DNA of 64,000 nucleotides from Corynebacterium lizhenjunii (GTDB lineage Bacteria; Actinomycetota; Actinomycetes; Mycobacteriales; Mycobacteriaceae), in NCBI RefSeq assembly GCF_011038655.2, contig NZ_CP064954.1, forward strand, positions 1,736,001 to 1,800,000, written 5' to 3'. This document shows positions 37,303 to 45,240 of this stretch, one piece after another (positions within the stretch are counted from its first letter, which is position 1; each line of letters starts with the position of its first letter). The notes beneath the pieces were generated by a model. That model made no database searches. It was given only the letters and a program-made list of their open reading frames with translations, and was not told where the DNA came from. Position numbers and translations under genes: made by a program.

Positions 37303-37733
37303 AGCGGCGAATGAGTCAGCCTATAAGCCGGATTCTGTGACACCCGCACACAGTGCGCGGGCCGGTAAACATCCATCTAGACCCACCGTCGCCGGTGGGT
37401 TCCAGCAGCTACCTCCAGGCTTCGACGAGCAGCCTACTAGCGCCTGATCCGGTCCGCGCCGTGGCGGACCCTTTTGCCTTGCTCCCGGTGGGGTTTACCC
37501 AGCCACCGCCATCACTGACGGTGCTGGTGCGCTCTTAACGCACCGTTTCACCCTTACCCAGCGCGCTGGGCGGTCTGCTTTCTGTTGCACTTTCCCGCGG
37601 GTTGCCCCGGGTTGCTGTTAGCAACCACCGTGCTCTATGGAGTCCGGACTTTCCTCGAAGGACCGCTTTCCCTGCGTTAAGCAGGGCAGTTCGGTGCCCT
37701 CGCGTTTACCCAGCTGGCTCATTCGCGCCACTT
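37303..37733 (-). ncRNA. rnpB: RNase P RNA (type A)
   Basis: The catalytic RNA that trims tRNA 5' ends. On the minus strand the conserved core is plain: GAGGAAAGTCCGGACTCC (CR I region) near 37660, and ACAGAATCCGGCTTATAGGC at the 3' end (37315-37340). The P1 helix forms between GAATGAG near the 5' end and CTCATTC at 37309-37315. Ends are set by P1 and may be off by several bases. A possible -10 (TAGACT, 37734-37739) overlaps the stop codon of the upstream RNase H/phosphatase gene. Confidence 0.93.
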
Positions 37734-37736
37734 AGT

Positions 37737-38915
37737 CTAGCGCAGATGCGACGTATCGTTAACTCCGCGCACTAGGGCTCCGCCATCCCAAAACTCCACC
37801 ACGGATATGGAGGCAGAATCCAGGTGCATGCGCCGCGTGCACACCGGTCCGGCGTCGAGCGCTTGGCGTACCAAGGACTTGATGGGGTTGACGTGGCTAA
37901 CCAACAGCAGGGTTTGGCCGGGATGGTCGGCCTCTAGGCGTCGGCGCAGGGCGCGCACCCGCCGGTGGAGCTGCTGCAGGGACTCCCCCTCCGGTGGGGC
38001 TGCGGCAGCATCCTCCATCCACTGCGCGTGCGCTTGCGGGTCGCGCTGCTGGGCCTGGGCTAAGGTCAACCCTTCCCAGGCGCCAAAATCGAGCTCAATC
38101 AGGTCAGGCTCGGTCACCACGTCTGGGGCACTTCCCGCGGCCACCAGAGCGTCACGCACCGCCTGGGCAGTGTCCTGGCAGCGCTGCAGTGGGGAGGTCA
38201 CTATCTTGTCGATGCTCCCCCACCGCCCTGCCGCCAGTTCCCTTCCCGCTGCCTGGGCTTGCCGGTGGCCCAGCTCAGTCAGCTCGACATCCGTGCGCCC
38301 GGAATAGGCCTGGCGGGTATTCGGCTCGGTTTGGCCGTGGCGCAACAGGATTAGCCGCAGGACGGCACCGCGCTCCCCCAGCCAGCCCGGGTTGGCTGCT
38401 GCCTTGCTTGCCGATGCCCCGGCATCGGCAGACTCGGCCGGCGGTGCGGCATCGGCAGACTCGGCCGGAGCTGCCTCGACAGCACCGACAATGCCCACGG
38501 GGTGCCCACTGGCGCACGCATCCATGGCGTCATTGGATAAGGCGTCGGCAACCTTGTTTCGCGCTCGCGGAACCCAAGAAATGCTAAAGGTCTCAAAATT
38601 AGCAATGACCCCGCGCGCCTGCACAGCCAGCTTCTGCATGTCCGGGTGCTTGATTTTCCAGCGTCCGCTCATCTGCTCGACCACCAGCTTAGAATCCATG
38701 TGGACTTCGACCTCGGTGGCCCCCAACTGGGCGGCGGCCTCCACGCCGCGCAGCAATCCGTGATATTCCGCCACATTATTAGTCGCAGAGGTACCCACCA
38801 CGTAGACAATCTCGCGCAACACCGTGGTGCCATCGGCGGCGTAGACCACGGTGCCGGAACCGGCCACGCCGGGGTTACCCCGGGATCCACCGTCGGCAAA
38901 GATGATGACCTTCAT
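37737..38915 (-). CDS. Bifunctional RNase HI / histidine phosphatase
   Basis: A 392-residue fusion of RNase H type I (residues 1-135; acidic residues in FADGGSRGNPG, the E in YHGLLRGVEAA and D in VHMDSKLV) with a histidine-phosphatase domain (from about 190; LILLRHGQTEPNTRQAYSGR, with the second His in LLVSHVNP). The mycobacterial counterpart Rv2228c has RNase H and acid phosphatase/CobC-type activity. The linker at about 145-180 (AESADAAPPAESADAGASASKA) is encoded by three copies of the dispersed motif. ATG at 38915 follows GGAGCACAGGA. It precedes rnpB and follows the zinc-ribbon gene on the same strand. A CobC-like role would fit a cobalamin pathway that is otherwise barely represented here. 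Confidence 0.92.
   Translation of the reverse strand: MKVIIFADGGSRGNPGVAGSGTVVYAADGTTVLREIVYVVGTSATNNVAEYHGLLRGVEAAAQLGATEVEVHMDSKLVVEQMSGRWKIKHPDMQKLAVQARGVIANFETFSISWVPRARNKVADALSNDAMDACASGHPVGIVGAVEAAPAESADAAPPAESADAGASASKAAANPGWLGERGAVLRLILLRHGQTEPNTRQAYSGRTDVELTELGHRQAQAAGRELAAGRWGSIDKIVTSPLQRCQDTAQAVRDALVAAGSAPDVVTEPDLIELDFGAWEGLTLAQAQQRDPQAHAQWMEDAAAAPPEGESLQQLHRRVRALRRRLEADHPGQTLLLVSHVNPIKSLVRQALDAGPVCTRRMHLDSASISVVEFWDGGALVRGVNDTSHLR
38405..38468. repeat. Cluster of three dispersed-motif copies, two forming an inverted pair
   Basis: TGCTTGCCGATGCC (38405-38418), then GGCATCGGCAGA (38421-38432) and GGCATCGGCAGA (38448-38459). The first two form a perfect 10-bp inverted repeat with a 2-base centre (38409-38430); the last two are part of a 21-base direct repeat (38421-38441, 38448-38468). 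All lie in the interdomain linker of the RNase H/phosphatase. Confidence 0.9.
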
Positions 38916-38954
38916 TGTCCTGTGCTCCCCTTGTTTGTGTCAGTCCGCGTAGGT

Positions 38955-39662
38955 TTAGCGCACCAGCAGCGCGCCGCAATCGGTGCACTCAGGCAGCTGC
39001 GCCGGCGCCGCCCCACGAATGGCGTTGACTGCCGCCGGGGGCAGCTGAATATGGCAGCTTCCACAGACGCGATTGTTAAAGGATGCCGCGCCCACGCCGT
39101 TTTCTAGGCGGATGCGGTCGTATTCTTCCAGCACATCGGTGGGCAAAAGTTCACGCAGCTGCGCCACGCGCACGGTGGTCTCCGGGCGGTTGGCGTGGGC
39201 TTCTTCGGCGGCATCGGCAGCGCGGCGAGCAACCTCGGCCTGGCGCTGGGCCTCAGACAACTGCGCGCCGTGGACCTCAACGTTATTGCGCAGGGCATGG
39301 ATTTCATTGTGCGCCTCTTGCAGCTCGCTCATCAGGTCTGCAATGCGGGACTTGGCCGCGTACAAGTCATGCTCGAGGTCCTTGCGGCGCTCCGGGTCCA
39401 CTTCGGCACCCAGTTGGGCTTTATCATCGCGTTCCCGCTGGCGCAGCTTGCGCTCATCTGCCTGAATGCGCAAGATCTCGTTTTCCATGTCGTCGACAGC
39501 CATCTGGGCAGATCCAGCGGCGTTGCGCAAACGCAGCACCTTGGCTTCGGCCTCGCGCGCCGCGATGGTCTCCGGCAATTCGGCTGCTACCTCTACACCC
39601 TGGGAACGCTCCAGGGTGGCCAACTCCAGCAATACCGGGTGTAGGTGCGGGTCCAGCTTCAT
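38955..39662 (-). CDS. Coiled-coil protein with C-terminal C4 zinc ribbon
   Basis: A 235-residue protein: residues 20-180 are a long coiled coil (heptad-like LRIQADERKLRQRERDD and AAKSRIADLMSELQEAHNEIHAL) and the end is a zinc ribbon with CGSC and CTDC. Actinobacterial and chlamydial relatives (DUF164/CdsZ type) are small nucleic-acid-associated or ribosome-hibernation-like factors; the role here is inferred only. ATG at 39662 follows GAAGGAG and lies 5 bases after the Nif3 stop, so the two genes are cotranscribed with the RNase H gene downstream. Confidence 0.87.
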   Translation of the reverse strand: MKLDPHLHPVLLELATLERSQGVEVAAELPETIAAREAEAKVLRLRNAAGSAQMAVDDMENEILRIQADERKLRQRERDDKAQLGAEVDPERRKDLEHDLYAAKSRIADLMSELQEAHNEIHALRNNVEVHGAQLSEAQRQAEVARRAADAAEEAHANRPETTVRVAQLRELLPTDVLEEYDRIRLENGVGAASFNNRVCGSCHIQLPPAAVNAIRGAAPAQLPECTDCGALLVR

Positions 39663-39667
39663 CTCTT

Positions 39668-40546
39668 TTAGTTCTCCTTCTTGGCGTGCACCGTCCAGGG
39701 GTCCGTGCGCAGCTCTATAATCTCTGTCTCCAGGCCGGTTTGTGCACTCACAATATCGCGCACCTGGCGCGTCCACGGAAATTCCGACGCCCAGTGTGCC
39801 GTATCTATCACCGCAGGCCCGCCGGCGCGCAGGTGCTCATCCACCGGGTGGTGGCGCAGGTCGCTGGTCAGGTACACATCGGCGCCCAGTGCTGCAGCGG
39901 TCTCCAGGAAGCTATCCCCAGATCCGGAGCTCACTGCCACGGTGCGCACCAGCTGGTCTGGGTCGCCTGCTGCGCGCACGCCCCATTCGGTTTCCGGCAG
40001 CGCGTTTGCCACCCGCTGGGTAAACTCCCGCAGCGTTATAGCCTCTGGCAGCTGCCCCAGCCTGCCCAACCCGGGGGCCTTCGCCAGGGCTGGAGCGTCC
40101 TGCGCACAGGCGTCCCCCGCGGCATCCTTAGCCGGCGTATCCTGTGCCAGGGCTGGATCTGCGGGCACCAGGGGCCTGCCCGGGGCAATCCCCACCAGCT
40201 CCGCGAGCACATCATTGACCCCCGGGCGGGCCTTATCTGCGTTGGTGTGTGCGGCCATGAGCGCCACGCCACCGCGGATGAGCGTGTGGATCACCTTGCC
40301 CTTGGGGGTATCCGCGGCCACGGAGGTCACCCCGCGCATAAGCAGTGGGTGGTGCACCACCAGCATCTGCGCCCCAATGTCCACGGCGCGTTGCGCCACG
40401 GCTTGGGTGCAGTCAAGGGCAAACGCCACTTTGGATACGCTCACGGCGGGGTCCCCGCAGATGAGTCCCACCGCATCCCAGTCTTCAGCCAGGTGCGGCG
40501 GGTAGGCGCGTTCAATTACTTCCCGGACATCATTGACGGTAGCCAT
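39668..40546 (-). CDS. Nif3-like dinuclear metal centre protein
   Basis: A 292-residue member of the NIF3/YbgI family, toroidal hexamers with two metals per subunit and uncertain activity (GTP cyclohydrolase I type 2 is a common but weakly based name). Metal ligands are visible in MLVVHHPLLMRG (about residue 65), HTNAD near 100, and the C-terminal IDTAHWASEFPW. Compared with the family, the middle (about 125-165) is an Ala/Pro/Asp-rich insert. ATG at 40546; its first codons overlap the start of the divergent phosphatase region. First gene of the Nif3 - zinc ribbon - RNase H series. Confidence 0.9.
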   Translation of the reverse strand: MATVNDVREVIERAYPPHLAEDWDAVGLICGDPAVSVSKVAFALDCTQAVAQRAVDIGAQMLVVHHPLLMRGVTSVAADTPKGKVIHTLIRGGVALMAAHTNADKARPGVNDVLAELVGIAPGRPLVPADPALAQDTPAKDAAGDACAQDAPALAKAPGLGRLGQLPEAITLREFTQRVANALPETEWGVRAAGDPDQLVRTVAVSSGSGDSFLETAAALGADVYLTSDLRHHPVDEHLRAGGPAVIDTAHWASEFPWTRQVRDIVSAQTGLETEIIELRTDPWTVHAKKEN

Positions 40547-40592
40547 GCTCTCGCTTTCAACTTTTGGACTAGCTCACACTATCCTAGACGCC

Positions 40593-41108
40593 ATGTTGAA
40601 CCCTGAGGAGCATGCGGACCAACAGCCATCCGCGGAGGCAGACTCCCGCCTCCACGTCGTCTTTGTATGCACGGGCAATATCTGCCGCTCTCCCATGGCG
40701 GAAGTTATTGTCCACGATGCAATGGAAAACGGGATGCTGGACCTGGTGGCGCGGACGTCGTCATGCGGGCTGGGCGGCTGGCATGTTGGCCAGGGCGCAG
40801 ATGAGCGCGCTATCGCAGAGCTTCGCCGCGCAGGCCATGACGGTGCCGCTCATCGAGCAGCCCAGTTGGGCCCGGAGCACATGGATGCTGATTTATTTAT
40901 CGCTATGGATTCCGGCCACCAGGAGGAACTCCTTGAACTGGGCATTGCCCCAGACCGCGTGCGTCTGTTGCGCTCTTTTGATCCGCAAGCGGATTCCCAG
41001 GATGTGGCAGATCCTTATTACGGTGACGAGTCTGGTTTCACCCACACCCGGGAAGTTATTGAGGCTGCCGTTCCGGGCGTGCTGGAGTGGATTCGCGCCA
41101 ACGCCTAA
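40593..41108 (+). CDS. Low-molecular-weight protein-tyrosine phosphatase
   Basis: A 171-residue phosphatase with the P-loop VCTGNICRSPMAE (nucleophile Cys26, Arg32) and the C-terminal acid motif DPYYGDESGF supplying the general-acid Asp. The first 19 residues before the strand HVVFVC are a short polar extension. I chose the ATG at 40593, with TATCCTAGAC upstream at leaderless spacing; an in-frame ATG at 40545 would give a non-homologous extension. Mycobacterial PtpA is the closest known analogue. SURF1 follows 21 bases downstream on the same strand. Confidence 0.92.
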   Translation: MLNPEEHADQQPSAEADSRLHVVFVCTGNICRSPMAEVIVHDAMENGMLDLVARTSSCGLGGWHVGQGADERAIAELRRAGHDGAAHRAAQLGPEHMDADLFIAMDSGHQEELLELGIAPDRVRLLRSFDPQADSQDVADPYYGDESGFTHTREVIEAAVPGVLEWIRANA

Positions 41109-41129
41109 CTGCACCTACACTGGGCTTTT

Positions 41130-42038
41130 GTGTGGAAAGCGTTCTTGAAACCTCAGTGGGTCCTGCTGACCATTTTCGTGGTGGCCTTCTCATATTTTGC
41201 TTTTACCCTTCTGGCGCCGTGGCAGTTGGGCAAGGACCACGACATCGTAGAGCGTAATGAACACATCCACGCCGCTTTTGAGGCGGATCCGGTGCCGCTG
41301 CAGGATGCCGTGGATGCCCATGGTGTCATCGCGGACAAGGAGTGGACCCGCGTGGAGCTGCACGGCCACTATCTTCCGGATAAAGAAGTGCTGTTGCGTC
41401 TGCGTCCGGTGGAGTCCGGCCCCACGTACCAGTCTTTGGTGCCGTTTCGCACCGATACCGGGCTGACTATTTTGGTCAACCGCGGCTGGATGGTGGCCGG
41501 GGAGGCCAATACAGTCCCGGAGTTTTCCCCGGCGCCTTCCGGCCATTCCACCGTGGTGGCTATGTTGCGTCGGGCGGAGGGCCAGCGCGACACTGCCCCC
41601 ATTGAGCAGGAGGGCTACCAGCAGGTCTATACCATCACTCCGTCCCAGATTGGCCCGCTCATTGGGCTAGAGTTAGCCACGGACTACGCCCAAATTTCTC
41701 ATGAAGGCGAGCCTGGGGTGTTGGCTCCCATTCCGTTGCCACAGCTCGAACGCGGCTCCCACCTGTCCTATGGTTTCCAGTGGATTGCTTTTGGCATCAT
41801 GGCCCCGTTGGGGTTGGCATACTTTGTTTTTGCTGAGGTCCGCGAGCGCCGCCGTCTGCGCGAGGAGCAGGCCCAGCTGGCCACCCAAGGCTCTGAGCTT
41901 GCCGATGCCCCCACCCCCACCGAGTCTGCCCCCGCTCAGCCTGCGCCCAACCCTGCTCGACGCAGCCGTTCGCGCTATGGTGACGCCAAGCCGGACCATT
42001 ATCAGAAGTTCACCAGTAGGGGACGCGAGCGTTTTTAG
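41130..42038 (+). CDS. SURF1 family cytochrome oxidase assembly protein
   Basis: A 302-residue membrane protein that helps insert haem into the aa3-type cytochrome oxidase whose subunit II is encoded at the start of this window. Two membrane segments, about residues 10-30 and 218-238, enclose an extracytoplasmic domain with the family stretches APWQLGKDHD, TRVELHGHYLPDKEVLLR and ILVNRGWM. The tail (about 255-300) is cytosolic, Pro/Ala- and Arg-rich, and opens with SELADAPTPTES, encoded by an exact dispersed 14-mer. Start is the GTG at 41130, immediately before the first membrane segment; no strong ribosome site is seen. Confidence 0.92.
   Translation: MWKAFLKPQWVLLTIFVVAFSYFAFTLLAPWQLGKDHDIVERNEHIHAAFEADPVPLQDAVDAHGVIADKEWTRVELHGHYLPDKEVLLRLRPVESGPTYQSLVPFRTDTGLTILVNRGWMVAGEANTVPEFSPAPSGHSTVVAMLRRAEGQRDTAPIEQEGYQQVYTITPSQIGPLIGLELATDYAQISHEGEPGVLAPIPLPQLERGSHLSYGFQWIAFGIMAPLGLAYFVFAEVRERRRLREEQAQLATQGSELADAPTPTESAPAQPAPNPARRSRSRYGDAKPDHYQKFTSRGRERF
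41896..41909 (-). repeat. Dispersed 14-mer, exact copy 6 of 11
   Basis: In the C-terminal tail of SURF1, followed by CCCC; read as E-L-A-D-A-P. Confidence 0.9.
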
Positions 42039-42136
42039 CCCGGGTTTGGACCCAATGCGGGGTTATGCTGGGTTCACTTGCGGCTGCGTGCTGGCCGCCT
42101 GAGTCCCTGAGTCAGTCAAGGAAGCGAGTCCACACC

Positions 42137-43096
42137 ATGCCCACACCCTCCCCGCGCTCTGGTCTCCGTGCCACGTGGATGCGCCGTGGTGGATTGCGGG
42201 TGGCTTGTGGTGTGGCCGCTACCGTGGCGCTGGGCCTGGCCATTGATACCTCCGTGGCGGCCCCTCCGGGCGTGGAGGAGGACTTCATCGCCGCAACTCC
42301 CCAGCCGCTGGTTGCCGCCGCTCCTGCCGAGGACACTGCGGCACCCGAGGCTGACTCTGAGCCTAACTCTGAGTCTGCCCATGCCCCCACCCCCGACTCC
42401 TTCGCCCCTTCCGCAGCGCCGTCAGCTCCCGGTGTCCCGGACACCCAGCCAGACCCGACAGAGCCAAACGCAACAGAGCCAAACCCGGCAGAGCCAAACC
42501 CGACGGCTGCCCCGGCGCTGCCCAACGATGGTACAGGAGAAACTCCGCAGGGTGCGCTGTCGTTTCCACCTTCGCCCGCGGTCGAAATGTATATCCCTTC
42601 CATCAATGTCCGCGCGGAGTTTGAGTCCAAACCCTGCCACACCAACGGCGGGGCTATCGACCCAGTGACCATGAATAAGGCCTGCACTTATACCGCGCCA
42701 GACCGCCCCTATTCCTTGCCGGGAACCTCCGCCACAGACGTGGTGGTTATCGCCGGGCACACTGGCGCCGGCGTACCCGGGGTATTCAATGCCCTCTATG
42801 ATGGCGCGCGCGATGAACACCAAGTCTCAGCTGGTGACAAGCTCTATGTGCGCACGGAAGCCACCGGTAATGCCTGGTTGGTCTACATGGCCACAGACTT
42901 GCATGCTCCTGAAAAGTCTTCCCTGGCCCAGAACTCGGAGGTGTGGGGCACGCACGCCACGCCGGGGCGTTTGTTGACCATTAGCTGTATCCAGCCGTCG
43001 AATCCCCTGGCCTCTGCCGTGCGTAACGCGGTGGTGGGGTGGCAGTTGGTGGGCATTAGCGGGGCATCGGCAAGCTCAGGCGGGGCGCGCCCATGA
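42137..43096 (+). CDS. Sortase (single-domain class E/F type)
   Basis: A 319-residue membrane-anchored transpeptidase. After a basic start the hydrophobic segment VACGVAATVALGLAIDTS (about 23-40) is the anchor. A Pro/Ala/Glu/Asn-rich stalk of about 100 residues follows, with PNATE and PNPAE units from a 15-base tandem repeat (42446-42505). The catalytic domain begins at about 150. His208 (VIAGHTGAG), Cys284 (LLTISC) and Arg296 form the expected triad. ATG at 42137. The C-terminus ends in GASASSGGARP encoded by an exact dispersed 14-mer 10 bases before the stop. Its ATGA overlaps the next gene. A probable substrate with SAETG is encoded at 43.9 kb. Confidence 0.88.
   Translation: MPTPSPRSGLRATWMRRGGLRVACGVAATVALGLAIDTSVAAPPGVEEDFIAATPQPLVAAAPAEDTAAPEADSEPNSESAHAPTPDSFAPSAAPSAPGVPDTQPDPTEPNATEPNPAEPNPTAAPALPNDGTGETPQGALSFPPSPAVEMYIPSINVRAEFESKPCHTNGGAIDPVTMNKACTYTAPDRPYSLPGTSATDVVVIAGHTGAGVPGVFNALYDGARDEHQVSAGDKLYVRTEATGNAWLVYMATDLHAPEKSSLAQNSEVWGTHATPGRLLTISCIQPSNPLASAVRNAVVGWQLVGISGASASSGGARP
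43073..43086 (+). repeat. Dispersed 14-mer, exact copy 7 of 11
   Basis: In the last codons of the sortase gene, preceded by GG; read as G-A-S-A-S-S, a different frame from the LADA copies. Confidence 0.9.
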
Positions 43097-43578
43097 CGCA
43101 AACCTATGCTGGCCGCGCGGTGCTTGCGCACGCACTCTTGTTGTTGCTGGCGGGGTTGTTCGTGTTTAGCTCGCTGCTGCCAGTGTGGGCGGCGGGCGCC
43201 ATCGCTGTGGCGGTGGTGGCGCTGATGCTGCTCGATGGGCTGCGGCGCATCTTTGCGCCGGAACAAGCCGCCACGCGCACTCTGCGTTTGGTATCGCTGG
43301 GCGCGGGTGCGGTCCACGCAGTGGGTTGGGGCATGTGCCTGGTTATTTTCGGCAGCTATTCCGCAGTGAGTTCCACTGCGTATTCCAGCGCGTTTATTGC
43401 TCTCTATGCAGGCATGCTGCTCAACATCCTGGGTCTTTACGTGGCCTTGTCCGGCAGTCGCGCCAGCCGCGCGGGGCTGCACAACACGGACCGCGAGCCG
43501 CAGCGCACTACCGTCCGCACGCCACAACGGCGTCCGCGCAGGTCGCAGGGGCCCGACACGCCAGGCCACCCCCGCTAA
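43093..43578 (+). CDS. Small membrane protein coupled to the sortase gene
   Basis: A 161-residue protein with four hydrophobic segments (about residues 10-30, 32-48, 70-90, 98-118) and a basic, Arg/Thr/Pro-rich cytosolic tail. Its ATG overlaps the sortase stop (ATGA), so the two are translationally coupled. No family recognised; the topology suggests a helper of the sortase or an unrelated inner-membrane protein. No catalytic residues stand out. The following 332 bases are non-coding up to the surface-protein gene. Confidence 0.75.
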   Translation: MTQTYAGRAVLAHALLLLLAGLFVFSSLLPVWAAGAIAVAVVALMLLDGLRRIFAPEQAATRTLRLVSLGAGAVHAVGWGMCLVIFGSYSAVSSTAYSSAFIALYAGMLLNILGLYVALSGSRASRAGLHNTDREPQRTTVRTPQRRPRRSQGPDTPGHPR

Positions 43579-43910
43579 ATACCCCCGCCCACTCGGCGCC
43601 AGCAGCGCCGCCCGCACATACAGCGATATTTAAGCTTTTCTTCATCTTTTGCCCCGCGTCACGAGCGCGCCACCAGGTAAATGTCTACCTCTGGCGGCGG
43701 ACGCGGGGCCTCTTGAGGCGTACCCGCCCGCACCCCGCACGCCCGGAACCCTGCCCCGCGTCCTACAGTGCGCTCCAGAAGAATTTCTGCCAAACGCACA
43801 TTTCGCGCGTGTCGCAAGTTATTTCTGTGACTAATGGGGTTTAAGTTATCCATGTTGCCGTCATCGAGGATGTCGGCCCCACCAAACCGATATCCCCCGA
43901 GGAGAAAAAC
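43579..43910. other. Intergenic region upstream of the putative surface protein
   Basis: 332 bases. The first half is GC-rich with no clear terminator. The second half is AT-richer (TTTAAGTTATCC around 43841-43852) and probably holds the promoter of the next gene, which has a good ribosome site (GAGGAG). No gene, repeat or operator is evident. Confidence 0.4.
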
Positions 43911-44918
43911 ATGATGCGTCTTCGAAAGACCCTGACCGCAGTCGCCGTGTCCGGCGCGCTTGCTTTCGCAGTAGCCCCGGTAGCACAGGCTCAGTCTTCC
44001 TACGCCTTTTCCACTGGAGACATCTACTACCAGCACACCTCCGGCGGCTGGGTAGAGTCCTCCTCCCGCGCCACCAACCCGGCCCCGCTAAACAATGCGG
44101 AGCTAGAGCAGTCTGACCGCATCCGCAAGATGATCGAGAATGACCAGCGCGCCCGCGGCGCTGCAGGTAGCTCTTCCCAAAACATCACCGGGGCTGACAC
44201 TGCTGCGCGAGCTACCACCGATGCCAGCGCGGGCGGCAATGCCAGCTTGTCCGTGGAAGGCAACGCCACCCGCGAAACTACGGGAGGGGCAAACGGTGGG
44301 GTCGACATCAACATTGACGGCAACACCGACGGAAATACCGGCGGCAATAACGCCGGAAACACTGGCGGAAACGCCACCGGAACCAGCTCCATGGTCAATG
44401 ACGCAGCCTCGCAGGCAGCTTCTGCCGCCACTGCCCTCAACGGCCTGTCTTCCGTAAACACCCCCAACGTCCCGAACTCGGGTACCGGCAACGGCAATGG
44501 TGGCTCCAGCCTAACCGGCAACACCTCTGCGACCGGCGGCAATACTGGTGGCAACGGTGGCGGCAACCTTAATGGCGGATCCTCCGTGAGCCCGGAGCTT
44601 GCCGGAATCATCTTGCCGGGCATCCTGATCCTGGGCGGCCTGACCTGGTACCTGAACCAGGATGGCCAGACGTACATGTCCAGCCAGGACCGCGTCCACG
44701 AGACCCCGACCCGCGAGGAGAAGGCCACCTCTAGCGCCCTACTCTCTTCCAATGCCGGCTCCGTTCGCGAGCAGGCTATCCAGCAAACTTCTGCCGAATC
44801 CGAGCGTGGAGTATCGGCAGAGACCGGCGACAACACCGTGGCTCGCGCCATGTTCGCTCTTTTGGTTATGAGCGTCCTGGGTGCTGCCGGCGTGTTCACC
44901 CGCCGCAAGTTCGCCTAG
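43911..44918 (+). CDS. Exported Gly/Asn-rich protein with a C-terminal SAETG sorting signal
   Basis: A 335-residue predicted surface protein. Residues 1-28 are a signal peptide ending AQA. The middle (about 95-225) is rich in Gly, Asn, Thr and Ser with GNTGGN-like units. A hydrophobic segment lies at about 228-245, and the end carries SAETG (S302-G306) followed by ARAMFALLVMSVLGAAGVF and the basic RRK, the three-part pattern of a sortase signal. SAETG resembles LAxTG of class E sortases but with Ser first. ATG at 43911 follows GAGGAG. The only sortase in view is one gene upstream. The extra inner hydrophobic segment is unusual. A bidirectional terminator follows. Confidence 0.72.
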   Translation: MMRLRKTLTAVAVSGALAFAVAPVAQAQSSYAFSTGDIYYQHTSGGWVESSSRATNPAPLNNAELEQSDRIRKMIENDQRARGAAGSSSQNITGADTAARATTDASAGGNASLSVEGNATRETTGGANGGVDINIDGNTDGNTGGNNAGNTGGNATGTSSMVNDAASQAASAATALNGLSSVNTPNVPNSGTGNGNGGSSLTGNTSATGGNTGGNGGGNLNGGSSVSPELAGIILPGILILGGLTWYLNQDGQTYMSSQDRVHETPTREEKATSSALLSSNAGSVREQAIQQTSAESERGVSAETGDNTVARAMFALLVMSVLGAAGVFTRRKFA

Positions 44919-44964
44919 GCGAACGCCGTCAGCCCAGCGCTGGCACTCGGTATAACAGACAGCG

Positions 44965-45018
44965 AAAACTCCCAACCTTTACCTTGGCTCCGCGCCAAGA
45001 TGAAGGTTGGGAGTTTTT
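44965..45018. terminator. Strong two-tier hairpin terminator
   Basis: Outer arms AAAACTCCCAACCTT (44965-44979) and AAGGTTGGGAGTTTT (45003-45017), inner arms CTTGGC (44983-44988) and GCCAAG (44994-44999), with T runs on the + strand and A runs ahead of it, so it could work in both directions. Confidence 0.92.
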
Positions 45019-45099
45019 GCTTTTCCCAGTCTGGCCCACTCCCCCGGCACGCCACACCCCCAGCTTGCGCAACCTTCGTGCCACGGTCCGGAACAAGAA

Positions 45100-45140
45100 T
45101 CTGGCATACCAGACACTTGGCCTTTTTGTGCACTAGCACA
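45100..45140. promoter_or_regulatory. Pair of inverted repeats, candidate repressor operators
   Basis: TCTGG-CATA-CCAGA (45100-45113) and TGTGC-ACTA-GCACA (45127-45140), both 5-bp arms with a 4-base centre, centres 27 bases apart, about 100 bases before the acyl-CoA dehydrogenase start. The second resembles a shortened GlxR site but lacks its spacing. Confidence 0.45.
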
Positions 45141-45240
45141 CAGCACCAAAAGCTAGTTATCTAGGACATACACCGTGATGGGCGCTACATCGAGAGCGAC
45201 TGCCACGTTTCCTAGTACGCCACGCAGAAAGGATCCGACT

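Larger units (their letters stand above)
44919..45240. other. Intergenic region with terminator and two operator-like inverted repeats
   Basis: 322 bases: the terminator of the surface-protein gene, then two short inverted repeats (45100-45113 and 45127-45140) ahead of the acyl-CoA dehydrogenase gene. No coding sequence. Confidence 0.6.

Noticed and set aside
45127..45140. TGTGCACTAGCACA as a GlxR site
   Set aside because: GlxR sites need TGTGA and TCACA arms with 6 bases between; here the arms and spacing differ.
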